Origin: Variovorax sp. 770b2
Lineage (GTDB): Bacteria > Pseudomonadota > Gammaproteobacteria > Burkholderiales > Burkholderiaceae_C
Length of the DNA stretch: 64,000 nucleotides
Direction: 5' to 3'
Assembly: GCF_900115685.1 (NCBI RefSeq)
Contig: NZ_FOXJ01000001.1
Span: 1,025,796 to 1,089,795, forward strand
Under the pieces are notes generated by a model that saw only the letters and a program-made list of their open reading frames with translations, ran no database searches and was not told where the DNA came from. The position numbers were made by a program, and so were the translations under genes. Below, piece after piece: positions 55,192 to 64,000 of the stretch. The stretch's first letter is position 1. Every line of letters begins with the position of its first letter.

Positions 55192-55844
55192 CGGTTTTGG
55201 AGTGCTTGCAATTCGGCGAGCGTGTTGGCGTTGAAGAAGGCATCGGGCGCATCGCCGGGCCGATCGAAGGGGACAAGCACGGTGCGGTGTTGCGCGGTCC
55301 ATGCCTGCACCTTGCGGCCGCCGGTATCGGTGAAGCACAGCAGGCTTTCGCGCAGGTGGGTGCGCAGGAGGCAGAACACGGGTTGCGGGCGCAGCGTGGG
55401 GCCACCGTCGCCTTCGGAATCCGGCGCGCTGACCATGGCGATTTCTGCGTCGTCAGCGGCAAGCGCTTCGGACAGGCGTGCTGCCAGGTCGAGCGGGAAC
55501 AGCGGCGTGTCGCACGGCACGGTGAGCAGGAAGGGCGTGGCGCAATGCGCAAGCCCCGTGAGAAAACCCGCGAGCGGCCCCGGGTAGTCCGCCAGGGTGT
55601 CGGCCAGGACCGGAACGCCGAAGGCTTCGTAGGCCGCGAGATTCCGATTGGCATTGACCAGCACCTGGCCGACCTGCGCGCCGAGCCGCCGTATCGCATG
55701 CAGGGCGAGCGGCTCGCCGTTGAAATTCTGCAGGCCCTTGTCGACACCGCCCATGCGGGAGCCGCGTCCACCGGCCAGCAACAAGCCGGTGATGTCGGCA
55801 GGCGCGATGGCGGGGTGCGCGGGCATGGCGGCAGCCCGCGTCAT
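55188..55844 (-). CDS. mobA: molybdenum cofactor guanylyltransferase MobA
   Basis: 218 residues. N-terminal nucleotide-binding motif [18 protein letters not shown], then [27 protein letters not shown] and RPQPVFCLL, and near the end [10 protein letters not shown]. It couples GMP to molybdopterin to make the bis-MGD cofactor of DMSO-reductase-type enzymes. The start at 55844 overlaps the moaA stop by ATGA; an internal ATG at 55826 is an alternative. Presence of mobA implies at least some bis-MGD enzymes elsewhere in the genome. Confidence 0.93.
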   Translation of the reverse strand: MTRAAAMPAHPAIAPADITGLLLAGGRGSRMGGVDKGLQNFNGEPLALHAIRRLGAQVGQVLVNANRNLAAYEAFGVPVLADTLADYPGPLAGFLTGLAHCATPFLLTVPCDTPLFPLDLAARLSEALAADDAEIAMVSAPDSEGDGGPTLRPQPVFCLLRTHLRESLLCFTDTGGRKVQAWTAQHRTVLVPFDRPGDAPDAFFNANTLAELQALQNR

Positions 55845-57001
55845 CCGCCGATGTAGCTCATCTCGACGCGGCGCGGCGCCTTGTCGTTGGCGTCGCCGCG
55901 ATCGGCGGCGTGGTCGGGGCCGCGCAGGGCGCGCAGCTCGGAGTAGCGGTCGGCCCGGCCCTGCCAGATGTGGCCGATGGCCGAGGAGATGTCGTCGTCG
56001 CTGGCGGCGCCGCGCAGCAGCGGGCGCAGGTCGTGGCCGGCGCTCGCGAAGAGGCACAGGTACAGCTTGCCCTCGGTCGACAGGCGTGCGCGGCTGCAGT
56101 CGTGGCAGAAGGCCTGGGTCACGCTGCTGATCACGCCGATCTCGCCGCCGCCATCGGCATAGGCCCAGCGCTGGGCCGTTTCGCCGGGCGTGGTGGCTTC
56201 GAGCGGCACCAGCGGAAATTCTTCGGCGATGCGCGCGATGACGTCGGCCGAGGGCAGCACCTCGTCCATGCGCCAGCCGTTGGTGGCGCCCACGTCCATG
56301 TATTCGATGAAGCGAAGCACCACGTTGCCGCCATGGTGCTCGCGGAAGTAGCGCGCCATCGGCAGGATCTCCTGCTCGTTGGTGCCGCGCTTGACCACCA
56401 TGTTGACCTTGAGGGGCCCAAGGCCCGCGGCCTGCGCCGCGTCGATGCCGGCCAGCACGTCGGCCACCGGGAAATCGACGTCGTTCATGTGGCGAAAGAC
56501 CGCGTCGTCCAGGCTGTCCAGGCTCACCGTCACGCGCTGCAGGCCGGCGGCCTTGAGCGCTGCGGCCTTGCGTGCGAGCAGCGAGCCATTGGTGGTGAGG
56601 GTGAGGGCCAGCGGCTGGCCGTCGGGTGTGCGGATCTCGGCGAGCTGCTCGATCAGCCCCTCGATGTTCTTGCGCAAGAGCGGCTCGCCGCCGGTGAGCC
56701 GGATCTTGCGCACGCCGTGCGCTGCGAACAGGCGCGCGAGGCGCGTCATTTCCTCGAAACTCAGGAGCGCGCTGTGCGGCAGGTACTTGTAGTCCTTGTC
56801 GAACACGTCCTTGGGCATGCAGTAGCTGCAGCGGAAGTTGCAGCGGTCGGTCACGCTGATGCGCAGGTCGGTCAGCGGACGGCCCAGGCGGTCGAGCAGC
56901 AGGCCCGTGGCGGGCACGGCGATGTCCGGCACGGCCACGGCGGGTGGCGTGCGGCCGATCTGCGAGATCGGAATGACGGTGCTGCTGCTGCTGTTCTTCA
57001 T
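55841..57001 (-). CDS. moaA: GTP 3',8-cyclase MoaA
   Basis: 386 residues, radical SAM enzyme. The SAM-cluster Cys are C54, C58 and C61 in [25 protein letters not shown] and [11 protein letters not shown] follow. The C-terminal second iron-sulfur site is in [21 protein letters not shown]. It makes the first intermediate of molybdenum cofactor from GTP with MoaC. N-terminal 30 residues before the conserved [17 protein letters not shown] are variable. First gene of moaA-mobA-moeA, all linked by 4-nt overlaps. No molybdenum-cofactor riboswitch was recognised in the 68-nt gap upstream. Confidence 0.96.
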   Translation of the reverse strand: MKNSSSSTVIPISQIGRTPPAVAVPDIAVPATGLLLDRLGRPLTDLRISVTDRCNFRCSYCMPKDVFDKDYKYLPHSALLSFEEMTRLARLFAAHGVRKIRLTGGEPLLRKNIEGLIEQLAEIRTPDGQPLALTLTTNGSLLARKAAALKAAGLQRVTVSLDSLDDAVFRHMNDVDFPVADVLAGIDAAQAAGLGPLKVNMVVKRGTNEQEILPMARYFREHHGGNVVLRFIEYMDVGATNGWRMDEVLPSADVIARIAEEFPLVPLEATTPGETAQRWAYADGGGEIGVISSVTQAFCHDCSRARLSTEGKLYLCLFASAGHDLRPLLRGAASDDDISSAIGHIWQGRADRYSELRALRGPDHAADRGDANDKAPRRVEMSYIGG

Positions 57002-57069
57002 GGCGTGGTGGGAAGGCCCGATTTTGCGCCAGGCCTCAAGGGCCCGCGAAACGCAGGCTATACGGCAGG

Positions 57070-58353
57070 CTACTTGATCACGGCCGCATAAATCATGTCC
57101 CGGGTCAAGGATCTGTAATGTGTCCGGTATTTCGGCGACTGCAGCATCAGCACGACGAACATCTCGTTCTTCGGGTCCACCCACATGTAGGTGCCGCCCG
57201 CGCCGCCCCAGTTGTATTCGCCGCCGGCCGCGGGGTAGGGCGCCTCGCCGTCGTTGCGGCGCACCGCGAAGCCGAGGCCGAATCCGTAGCCCGGACCCGG
57301 CAGGTACAGCGGGCCGGGCACGATGCCGGCGCCGGCGTTGGAATGGTCGGCGGTCATCAGCGCGATGGTGCGCGGACCGAGGTAGCGCTTGCCTTCGAGC
57401 GAGCCGCCGTTCAGCAGCATCTGCAGAAAGCGCGCGTAATCGCCGGCCGTGGACACCAGCCCGCCGCCGCCCGACTCGAGCTTGCGCACGATGCGCGGAT
57501 CGTTCAGGTCGGCGCCCACGCCGAAGCTGCGGTCGGTGGGGAGCGGCTCGGCGATGCGCGGCTGGCGCGTCGGCTCGGGCACGTAATAGGTGGTGTCCTT
57601 CATGCCCAGTGGATCGAAGAGGCGCGCCTTCTCGAACGCGTAGAGCGACTGGCCCGAGACGACCTCGATCACGCGGCCCAGGATGTCGGTCGACTGGCTG
57701 TAGTCCCAGGTCGTGCCCGGCTGGTAAGCCAGCGGCAGCTTGGCCAGGCGCTGCGAGAACTCGGCCAGGGTCGGGTCGTTGGCGCCGAGGCCCGCCGCGT
57801 TGTAGGCCTGCTTGACCAGGCCCGGCCCGAAGAAGCCGTAGGTCAGGCCCGAGGTGTGGCGCATCAGGTCCTGCACGGTGATCGGGCGGCGCGCGGGCAC
57901 GGTCTCGAGCACCGGCTTGCCGTCGGCACCTGGCTTCTCCACGCCGACGGTCATGCTGGCGTACTCGGGCAGGTAGGTCGAGACGGGGTCGTCGAGCTTC
58001 AGGCGGCCGTCTTCCACCAGCATCATCGCGGCCACCGTGGTGATGGGCTTGCTCATCGAGTAGATGCGGAAGATGCCGTCGCGCTGCATCGGCGTGCCCG
58101 CCGCGGGGTCGAGCTTGCCGACCGGCTCGAACCACGCCACCTTGCCCTGCCTTGCCACCAGCAGCACCGCGCCGGGGATCTTGCCGCTGGCCACGTCGGC
58201 CTTGAGCACATCGGTGAGCATCTGCAGCCGCTCGGTCGAGAGCCCGACCCGCTCCGGGGTGGCGGTCGGCAGCGATTGCGCCGCGGCCAGCAGCGGCGCG
58301 GCCAGGCTCAGGCCGAGCACGGCCGTGCGCAGGGTGCGCTGGAAGAACTTCAT
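57070..58353 (-). CDS. exported serine hydrolase, class C beta-lactamase family
   Basis: 427 residues. Signal peptide of about 25 residues ([12 protein letters not shown]). The penicillin-recognising fold shows SxxK as SMSK with S99, the second motif YSQ in [13 protein letters not shown] (near 203), and a C-terminal [12 protein letters not shown] block in place of KTG. Family members include esterases, peptidases and EstB-like enzymes more often than true beta-lactamases. Probably periplasmic. Start at 58353 is set by the signal peptide. 68 nt upstream of moaA on the same strand, but functionally unrelated. Confidence 0.83.
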   Translation of the reverse strand: MKFFQRTLRTAVLGLSLAAPLLAAAQSLPTATPERVGLSTERLQMLTDVLKADVASGKIPGAVLLVARQGKVAWFEPVGKLDPAAGTPMQRDGIFRIYSMSKPITTVAAMMLVEDGRLKLDDPVSTYLPEYASMTVGVEKPGADGKPVLETVPARRPITVQDLMRHTSGLTYGFFGPGLVKQAYNAAGLGANDPTLAEFSQRLAKLPLAYQPGTTWDYSQSTDILGRVIEVVSGQSLYAFEKARLFDPLGMKDTTYYVPEPTRQPRIAEPLPTDRSFGVGADLNDPRIVRKLESGGGGLVSTAGDYARFLQMLLNGGSLEGKRYLGPRTIALMTADHSNAGAGIVPGPLYLPGPGYGFGLGFAVRRNDGEAPYPAAGGEYNWGGAGGTYMWVDPKNEMFVVLMLQSPKYRTHYRSLTRDMIYAAVIK

Positions 58354-58431
58354 GGTGTTGTCTCCGTCCTGTCGTTGATGGAAAGTCGGCATGACGGTCT
58401 TGGCGCCGCCTGGTGTTTCAGTGTGCGGGGG

Positions 58432-59133
58432 CTATCCCTTGCAGAGCTTGAGGTTCGTGCGGGCGGCGCGGGCCACCGGCAAGATGTCCTCGGCGTCGGC
58501 GGGTGGGTAGGAGTCCTTCACGCCCTGGTCGGTCTTCGCGGCGTCTTCGGCCAGTGGCTCCAGCGTCTTGAGGCACCCCGCGCGGTCGCCGAGCCTGAAC
58601 TGCGTGATCGCCAGGTCGTTGCGCACGCGGCCGGTGGTGATCCAGTCGAGCGTCTTGCTGCAGTCACCCAGCACGGGGGCGAGGGTGGCCTGGGCGGCGG
58701 CGAAATCCTTGGCGTCGTACTGGCGCTTGAAGGTCTTGCGCGAGGCGGCCACGGCCTTGTCGGTGCAGGCGGGGCTGGGCTTGAGGTAGGTGCCTTCGAA
58801 CGAGGCCCGAGCGCCGCAACTCTGGCGGCAGTCGTCCGAGCCGTTGGAGCTGACCTCGACCGTGCCGCCCTTGAGGGTGAAATTCACCACGCAGCCGGTG
58901 TCTTCGATCTTGGATTTGCCGCGAACGATGGTGCCGTCGAGCGAGCAGACGTGGGCGTTGGCGCCGACGGTGGAGATGTCGAAGTGCCCATTGGGCTTGA
59001 CGCGCAGCGAGCCCGCGCCGCCCTCGTAGATGTAGTCGCCGGCCGGCGGGGTGGCGATCTGTGCGCTGGCGATGCCGGCGCCGAGCAGCAGCAGGAACGC
59101 TGGCACGAGAGGCAGGATGCGGTGCAATTTCAT
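58432..59133 (-). CDS. exported Cys-rich protein of unknown function
   Basis: 233 residues with a signal peptide of about 24 residues (LVPAFLLLLGAGIASAQ). The mature part has a beta-rich first half with GDYIYEGGAGSLRVKPNGHFDISTVG and eight or so Cys that could pair (VCSLDG, TGCVVNF, DDCRQSCG, PACTD, DCSKTL, GCLKTL, LKLCKG). The second half is helical with repeated AQATLAPVLGDCSKTLDWITTG-type segments, resembling a tetratricopeptide-like domain. No named family is recognised. It is likely periplasmic and disulfide-bonded. The ATG at 59133 is set by the signal peptide. Confidence 0.7.
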   Translation of the reverse strand: MKLHRILPLVPAFLLLLGAGIASAQIATPPAGDYIYEGGAGSLRVKPNGHFDISTVGANAHVCSLDGTIVRGKSKIEDTGCVVNFTLKGGTVEVSSNGSDDCRQSCGARASFEGTYLKPSPACTDKAVAASRKTFKRQYDAKDFAAAQATLAPVLGDCSKTLDWITTGRVRNDLAITQFRLGDRAGCLKTLEPLAEDAAKTDQGVKDSYPPADAEDILPVARAARTNLKLCKG

Positions 59134-59228
59134 CGGTGCAAAGCCTTCAGGGAGACGCGGGGCAGTGTATCGGGGTCGTTTCGTCATGTGACCGTTTGGC
59201 TTGTTTACGCCATCTCGTGAGCGATATC

Positions 59229-59257
59229 TTGACGCAGCCAATGAGAATTACTATCAT
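59229..59257 (+). promoter_or_regulatory. sodA promoter with overlapping Fur box
   Basis: TTGACG (59229-59234), a 17-nt spacer and TATCAT (59252-59257) make a good sigma-70 promoter. Overlapping the -10, TGAGAAT-T-ACTATCA (59242-59256) matches the 7-1-7 Fur consensus TGATAAT-N-ATTATCA at 12 of 14 positions. Iron-loaded Fur would block the promoter, so the sodA-ZIP unit should be induced when iron is low. Confidence 0.78.
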
Positions 59258-59321
59258 CTGAGCGCCTGAATACGCAGCACGTCGACGACGCAAAGGGCTC
59301 TTGACCAAGGAGCCTCCGACC

Positions 59322-59963
<642 letters not shown>

Positions 59964-59973
59964 GGACATTGCC

Positions 59974-60903
59974 ATGAACGACGAGCCGCAACACCCCCAG
60001 GGCACGATCGCGACGGCGCGCTCGAGGACCACGCCCTCGGTGCGCGAATGGATCGGCCTGGTCATCGTCACGGCCGGCGCGTTGGCGCTGGTGTCGCAGT
60101 TCTGGCAGTTCGTGCGGGCCGACCCGGTGGTGTGGAACGCGTGGCTCGGCGGTTCGGTGGCGGCGCTGGCAACGGCGCTGGGCACGCTCCCGGTGGTGTT
60201 CTCGCAGAAGCTGCCCGAGCGGCTGCAGGACACGCTCTTCGGCTTCGGCGCCGGCGTGATGCTGGCGGCCTGCGCCTTTTCGCTGATCACTCCCGGGCTC
60301 GACGCGGCAAAGAACATCGGCGTCTTCGGCGGCGGCAATTGGGCTGCGGGCAGCGTGATCGGCGCAGCCATCCTGCTGGGCGGCATCGTGCTCATGGTGA
60401 TGGACCGCGTGCTGCCGCACGAGCACTTCATCAAGGGGCGCGAAGGGCAGTCGGCAAAGCAGCTGCGGCGCACCTGGCTCTTCGTGTTCGCGATCGCGCT
60501 GCACAACGTGCCCGAAGGCCTGGCCATCGGGGTGGGCTACGCGGGCAACAACGGTCTGCGCGCCGACGCGCTGGCCACAGGCATTGCGATCCAGGACGTG
60601 CCGGAGGGGCTGGTCGTTGCGGTGGCGTTGCTGGCGGCCGGCTACAAGCGCTGGTTCGCGGTGGCGATCGGCATGGCGTCGGGCCTGGTCGAGCCGCTGG
60701 GCGCGGTGCTGGGCGCTGCGGTCGTCGGCCATTCGGCGCTCCTGCTGCCGTGGGGGCTGGGCTTTGCGGCGGGCGCGATGCTGTTCGTCATCAGCCACGA
60801 GATCATTCCCGAGTCGCACCGCAAGGGGCACGAAGCCTTTGCCACCAGCGGGCTGATGATCGGCTTCGTGCTGATGATGCTGCTGGACACCGCGCTGGGG
60901 TAA
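59974..60903 (+). CDS. ZIP family divalent metal transporter, BbZIP-like
   Basis: 309 residues, the same length as the structurally studied Bordetella bronchiseptica BbZIP. Eight helices, with the metal-site motifs IALHNVPEGLAIGVG (helix 4) and AIQDVPEGLVVAVAL (helix 5), MDRVLPHEHF before helix 4 and ISHEIIPESHRKGHE between helices 6 and 7. Moves zinc, iron, manganese or cadmium into the cytoplasm. Placement in a Fur-controlled operon with MnSOD suggests manganese (or iron) supply during iron starvation; this is inference. RBS GAGGAC precedes the ATG. Confidence 0.9.
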   Translation: MNDEPQHPQGTIATARSRTTPSVREWIGLVIVTAGALALVSQFWQFVRADPVVWNAWLGGSVAALATALGTLPVVFSQKLPERLQDTLFGFGAGVMLAACAFSLITPGLDAAKNIGVFGGGNWAAGSVIGAAILLGGIVLMVMDRVLPHEHFIKGREGQSAKQLRRTWLFVFAIALHNVPEGLAIGVGYAGNNGLRADALATGIAIQDVPEGLVVAVALLAAGYKRWFAVAIGMASGLVEPLGAVLGAAVVGHSALLLPWGLGFAAGAMLFVISHEIIPESHRKGHEAFATSGLMIGFVLMMLLDTALG

Positions 60904-60918
60904 TACTTTTCCCCGTCT

Positions 60919-61017
60919 CCTTCGTGGGACACCGCGGAACCGGCTTTGCCGGGCCGCTGGTGTCGCCCCCGGCGAGGGGGGTGGCGAAGCGACACGAAGT
61001 GCGCGTAGCCTGGGGGG
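60919..61017 (-). repeat. REP-like dispersed repeat, copy C
   Basis: Minus-strand copy, between the convergent ZIP and aldehyde dehydrogenase genes. Read on the minus strand it begins CCCCCCAGGCTACGCGCACT, then CGTGTCGCTTCGCCACCCCC, a C/G hairpin (CCCCCTCGCCGGGGG) and AGCGGCCCGGCAAAGCCGGT. It matches copy B most closely. Its place between converging genes fits a role in transcript ends. Confidence 0.82.
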
Positions 61018-61028
61018 AGAGCCTATTG

Positions 61029-62462
61029 CTAGCCGTGCTTGACGGCCACGGTCTTCAGCGTCGTGAAGCCGTACAGCGCTTCGAAGCCCTTTTCACGGCC
61101 GTAGCCCGATGACTTCACGCCGCCGAAAGGCAGCTCGACCCCGCCGCCCGCGCCGTAGTTGTTGATGAACACCTGCCCGCTGCGCACGCGCCGGGCCATG
61201 CGGAACTGGCGCGCACCGTCGGCCGTCCACACGCCGGCGACGAGGCCGAACTGCGTGGCGTTGGCCAGCGCCACCGCTTCGTCTTCGTCGGCGAACTGCA
61301 TGGCTGCCAGCACCGGACCGAACACTTCTTCCTGTGCAAGACGGTGGCCGACCGGCACGTCGCGCAACAGCGTCGGGGCTTGATAGAAGCCGGTTTCGGG
61401 CGCTTCGTCGACCACGATGCCCTGCGCCACCATCGGGATGCCGGCATGTTGGGCGTCGCTCAGGAAATCCCACACGCGCTGCTGCTGCGTCTGGCGGATC
61501 AGCGGGCCCACGTCGAGGTCCATCGCGGCAGGGCCGACGCGCAGGGCCTCGAAGGCGTGGCCCAGGCGTTCGAGCAATGGCTCGTAGATGGCGCGCTGGA
61601 TCAGCACGCGCGAGCCCGCCGAACAGGTCTGGCCGGCGTTCTGCACGATGGCGTTGATGACCACGGGAATCGCCGCATCCAGGTCGGCGTCCGCGAAGAT
61701 GATCTGCGGGCTCTTGCCGCCCAGCTCGAGCGTGACCGGGCAATGCCGCTCGGCCGCCACCTGCTGGATCAGCGTGCCGATCTTGGGGCTGCCGGTGAAG
61801 CTGATGTGGTCGATGCCTTCGTGCCGCGCGAGTGCGTCGCCCACCTCATGGCCGTAGCCCGTCACGATGTTGAGCGCGCCGGCCGGAAAGCCGACCTCGG
61901 CCGCGAGCTGCGCCACGCGGATCAGCGAAAGGCACGCGTCTTCGGCCGGCTTGACCACGCACACGTTGCCCGCCGCCAGCGCGCCGCCCACGCTGCGCCC
62001 GAAGATCTGCATCGGGTAGTTCCAGGGAATGATGTGGCCGGTGACGCCGTGTGGTTCCCGCCAGGTGAAGACGCTGTAGCCGTCCTGGTAGGGGATGGTC
62101 TCGCCGTGCAGCTTGTCGCAGGCGCCGGCGTAGAACTCGAAGTAGCGCACCAGCGCCACCGCGTCGGCGCGCGCCTGCTTGACGGGCTTGCCGCAATCGC
62201 GCTGTTCGATCAGCGCGAGCTCGTCGACGTGCTCGGCGATCTTCAGCGAGAGCTTGTAGAGCAGGCGGCTGCGGTCGGCGGCGCTGACCTTGTGCCACAC
62301 ACCCTCGAAGCAGTCGCGCGCGGCGCGCACGGCGGTATCGATGTCGGCGGCGTTGCTGCGCTGGATGTCGTCGAAGGGCTGGCCGTCGGAAGGGTCGATG
62401 ACGGGGAGGGTGCGGCCGGAGGCGGAGGGGACGTCGGCGTTGGCGATGTAGTTGAGCTGCAT
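61029..62462 (-). CDS. NAD(P)-dependent aldehyde dehydrogenase
   Basis: 477 residues. The catalytic Cys is in NAGQTCSAGSRVL, the general-base Glu in LELGGKSPQIIF, the cofactor site in IIPWNYPMQIFGRSVGGALAAGN with VKPAE, and the C-terminal AGGGVELPFGGVKSSGYGREKG. It belongs to the betaine-aldehyde/gamma-aminobutyraldehyde-like part of the superfamily, but the substrate cannot be read with confidence. Stand-alone gene; the peroxiredoxin gene starts beyond its 5' side on the same strand, 55 nt away. Start at 62462 gives the usual MQLNYIANADVPSASG. Confidence 0.9.
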   Translation of the reverse strand: MQLNYIANADVPSASGRTLPVIDPSDGQPFDDIQRSNAADIDTAVRAARDCFEGVWHKVSAADRSRLLYKLSLKIAEHVDELALIEQRDCGKPVKQARADAVALVRYFEFYAGACDKLHGETIPYQDGYSVFTWREPHGVTGHIIPWNYPMQIFGRSVGGALAAGNVCVVKPAEDACLSLIRVAQLAAEVGFPAGALNIVTGYGHEVGDALARHEGIDHISFTGSPKIGTLIQQVAAERHCPVTLELGGKSPQIIFADADLDAAIPVVINAIVQNAGQTCSAGSRVLIQRAIYEPLLERLGHAFEALRVGPAAMDLDVGPLIRQTQQQRVWDFLSDAQHAGIPMVAQGIVVDEAPETGFYQAPTLLRDVPVGHRLAQEEVFGPVLAAMQFADEDEAVALANATQFGLVAGVWTADGARQFRMARRVRSGQVFINNYGAGGGVELPFGGVKSSGYGREKGFEALYGFTTLKTVAVKHG

Positions 62463-62517
62463 GGGGCGGGATTTTGCGCGAAGCGGCCCAAACCGGTGGC
62501 GCCCGCGCCCGTCCGCC

Positions 62518-63081
62518 TTACTTGGCTGCGGTGGCTTTGGGCAGCGCCCGCACCGCACTCAGCGTGCGCTCCACATGCTTGTCCGGATTCAGGTTCTGGT
62601 AGTAGTAGGCGACCTTGCCGTCCGGCGAGATGACGTAGGACAGCCGGTTGGCGAAATCCGGCCGGGTCTGCATCAGCGCGTCGAAGCCGTTGATCACGGT
62701 CTTGGCTTCGTCCGACGCCACCGGAAATCGGTTCTGGCAGGACTTGACCGAGAACTTCGAGAGGGTGTCGATGTCGTCGGCCGAGACGCCGATCACGGTG
62801 GCGCCCAATGCCGCGAACTGGTCGACCGCCTCGGCGAAGGCATGGGCCTCGATCGAACAATCGTTGGAGTCGGCCGCCGGAAAGAAGTACAACACCACCG
62901 GTCCCTTGGCGAGCGCCTCGGCCAGCGAGTAGCGGAAGGTCTTGCCGCCCAGCGCGGCGTTGGCGGTGAATCTGGGCACGGGATCGCCGATGTCCAGGGC
63001 GGCCCAGGCGGGGTGTGCAAGAGCGCAAAGGCCGGCAAGGGCCGTCATCAGCGCGATGCGTGAGAGGATCGGTCGGGCCAT
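62518..63081 (-). CDS. exported peroxiredoxin, BCP-like
   Basis: 187 residues with a signal peptide of about 27 residues (LAGLCALAHPAWA). Mature part: LDIGDPVPRFTANAALGG, then VVLYFFPAADSNDCSIEAHAFAEAVDQFAALGATVIGVSADD. The peroxidatic Cys is in SNDCSIEA; the usual Thr three residues before it is Ser. A second Cys in KSCQNRFPVASDE could be the resolving residue. BCP-type enzymes reduce hydroperoxides with thioredoxin in the cytosol, so an exported version would need another reductant. Divergent from the phospholipase D gene. Confidence 0.85.
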   Translation of the reverse strand: MARPILSRIALMTALAGLCALAHPAWAALDIGDPVPRFTANAALGGKTFRYSLAEALAKGPVVLYFFPAADSNDCSIEAHAFAEAVDQFAALGATVIGVSADDIDTLSKFSVKSCQNRFPVASDEAKTVINGFDALMQTRPDFANRLSYVISPDGKVAYYYQNLNPDKHVERTLSAVRALPKATAAK

Positions 63082-63212
63082 GGTGTAACTCCGTGCAGGT
63101 GTGACGCGAATTCTAGGACGGCGCACCTCTCGCAGGAGCGAAATGAAACCGGCGCACCCCGGCCGGCGTATTCATGGCAGCGACTGAAAAACGAAAGACG
63201 GAAATCATCATC

Positions 63213-64000
63213 ATGAACGGCTGGGATCGACTTCTGCGCATGGCGCTCGCAGGCTTTCTGCTGGCGGTGCTTGCTGCCTGCGGCTCGCTGCCGCCGGCGA
63301 AAGAGCGGTCCGCCGAGCACGCGACCTCGGCCGATCCGTCGACCCGGCTCGCGAAGATCGCCGTGGCCTCCACTCCGCCCGGCGAGCATTCCGGCTTCCG
63401 GCTGATGCCGCTGGGCGTCTATTCGCTGGACGCGCGCATCCAGCTCGCGCAGCGCGCCCAGCAATCGCTGGTGGTGCAGTACTACCAGTTGGAGAACGAC
63501 GCCGTCGGCCGCCTGCTGCTGCGCACGCTGCGGGAAGCGGCGGCGCGCGGCGTGAAGGTGCGGGTGCTGGTGGACGACCTCTACACCGTCAAGAGCCAGC
63601 AGCTGCTGCTGGCGTTGTCGGAAACGCCCAACGTGCAGGTGCGGCTCTACAACCCCTTCTGCTGCGGCCGCAACGGCTTTCTCTCGCGCTTCGCGGCCTC
63701 GCCCTGGGAGATCGTGCGGCTCAACCACCGCATGCACAACAAGCTTTTCATCGCCGACGGCGTGATGGCGGTGGTGGGCGGCCGCAACATCGCCGACGAG
63801 TATTTCGTGCTGAGCGAAGCGCAGAACTTCATCGACATGGACGCGCTGGTGGTCGGCAAGGTGGTGCCGCAACTCGAGTCCATCTTCGACGCCTACTGGA
63901 ACAGCGTGCAGGTCTGGCCCATTGCCGACATCGTGAAGGGCGAGGGCGGCCGCATGCCCGGCAGCGCCGAGTTCGACGACTGGATCGGCATGGCCGCGCC
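63213..64000 (+). CDS. phospholipase D family lipoprotein, ClsC-like (truncated by window end)
   Basis: 262 codons visible before the right edge. The N-terminus has a lipoprotein signal with lipobox LAAC at C23. The first HKD motif is H175-x-K177-x4-D182 in HNKLFIADGVMAVVGGRNI, preceded by VVQYYQLENDAVGRLLLRTL and VRVLVDDLYT. The second HKD motif would lie outside the window. By family, it is a phosphatidyltransferase or phospholipase, most like ClsC-type cardiolipin synthases. An in-frame ATG at 63174 would place 13 hydrophilic residues before the signal, so 63213 is preferred. Divergent from the peroxiredoxin gene. Confidence 0.85.
   Translation, partial: MNGWDRLLRMALAGFLLAVLAACGSLPPAKERSAEHATSADPSTRLAKIAVASTPPGEHSGFRLMPLGVYSLDARIQLAQRAQQSLVVQYYQLENDAVGRLLLRTLREAAARGVKVRVLVDDLYTVKSQQLLLALSETPNVQVRLYNPFCCGRNGFLSRFAASPWEIVRLNHRMHNKLFIADGVMAVVGGRNIADEYFVLSEAQNFIDMDALVVGKVVPQLESIFDAYWNSVQVWPIADIVKGEGGRMPGSAEFDDWIGMAA

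Noticed and set aside
57002..57069. Molybdenum-cofactor riboswitch before moaA
   Set aside because: The 68-nt gap is too short for that RNA and no matching stems were seen.

Overview
The window is GC-rich (roughly two thirds G+C by eye) bacterial chromosome. Gene content and order point to a betaproteobacterium of the Comamonadaceae, most likely Variovorax or a close relative. The evidence is a BbZIP-type ZIP transporter, an AddB-like/AddA-like exonuclease pair of the beta-proteobacterial type, 4.5S RNA beside dnaX-ybaB-recR, a trxA-rho pair, and a dispersed short repeat of REP type. The genus is inferred, not proven. There are no rRNAs, insertion sequences, prophage genes or CRISPR arrays. 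Coding density is high and no stretch over 300 bases lacks a gene.

Region 1 (1-5850): a truncated PAP2 phosphatase gene, a small membrane protein, the FetAB iron-export ABC transporter, tRNA-Arg and tRNA-Pro, a YfcG-type glutathione transferase, and a two-gene unit of a UBP-type zinc-finger protein with a thioredoxin-reductase-like flavoprotein that lacks the redox CxxC.

Region 2 (5990-18200) is a phosphate-starvation island: olsB (phosphorus-free ornithine lipid), ppk1, sixA, ppx, pstSCAB, phoU, phoB and phoR. Direct repeats of Pho-box type lie before ppk1, before pstS and, on the other strand, before ppx. Together these genes sense phosphate, import it, store it as polyphosphate, mobilise it and spare it in membranes.

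Region 3 (18200-35800): a MATE exporter, a GT39-like membrane protein, rpmE2, a Gfo/Idh/MocA oxidoreductase, rho, trxA, an AddB-like/AddA-like double-strand-break repair pair with a co-translated flavoprotein, ffs, dnaX (with a nine-A slippery run giving a short gamma-type product), ybaB, recR and a MAPEG protein. A roughly 165-nt near-perfect hairpin begins at the dnaX stop codon.

Region 4 (35960-43740): an NMT1/SsuA-type ABC importer (substrate-binding gene separated from ATPase and permease by a terminator and a repeat), LtrA, MltD, GloB, a methyltransferase and RNase HI.

Region 5 (43870-53860) is an amide-nitrogen catabolic cluster: AraC-type regulator, AtzG-like small subunit, AtzE-like amidase, second amidase, a complete Urt/Fmd-type five-gene ABC importer and an acetamidase/formamidase. 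The substrate cannot be read from sequence. It is the best candidate here for an undescribed pathway.

Region 6 (53860-64000): moaA-mobA-moeA for molybdenum cofactor, a serine hydrolase, a secreted Cys-rich protein, a Fur-box-controlled sodA (Mn type) with a ZIP metal transporter, an aldehyde dehydrogenase, an exported peroxiredoxin and the start of a phospholipase D/cardiolipin-synthase-like lipoprotein cut by the window edge.
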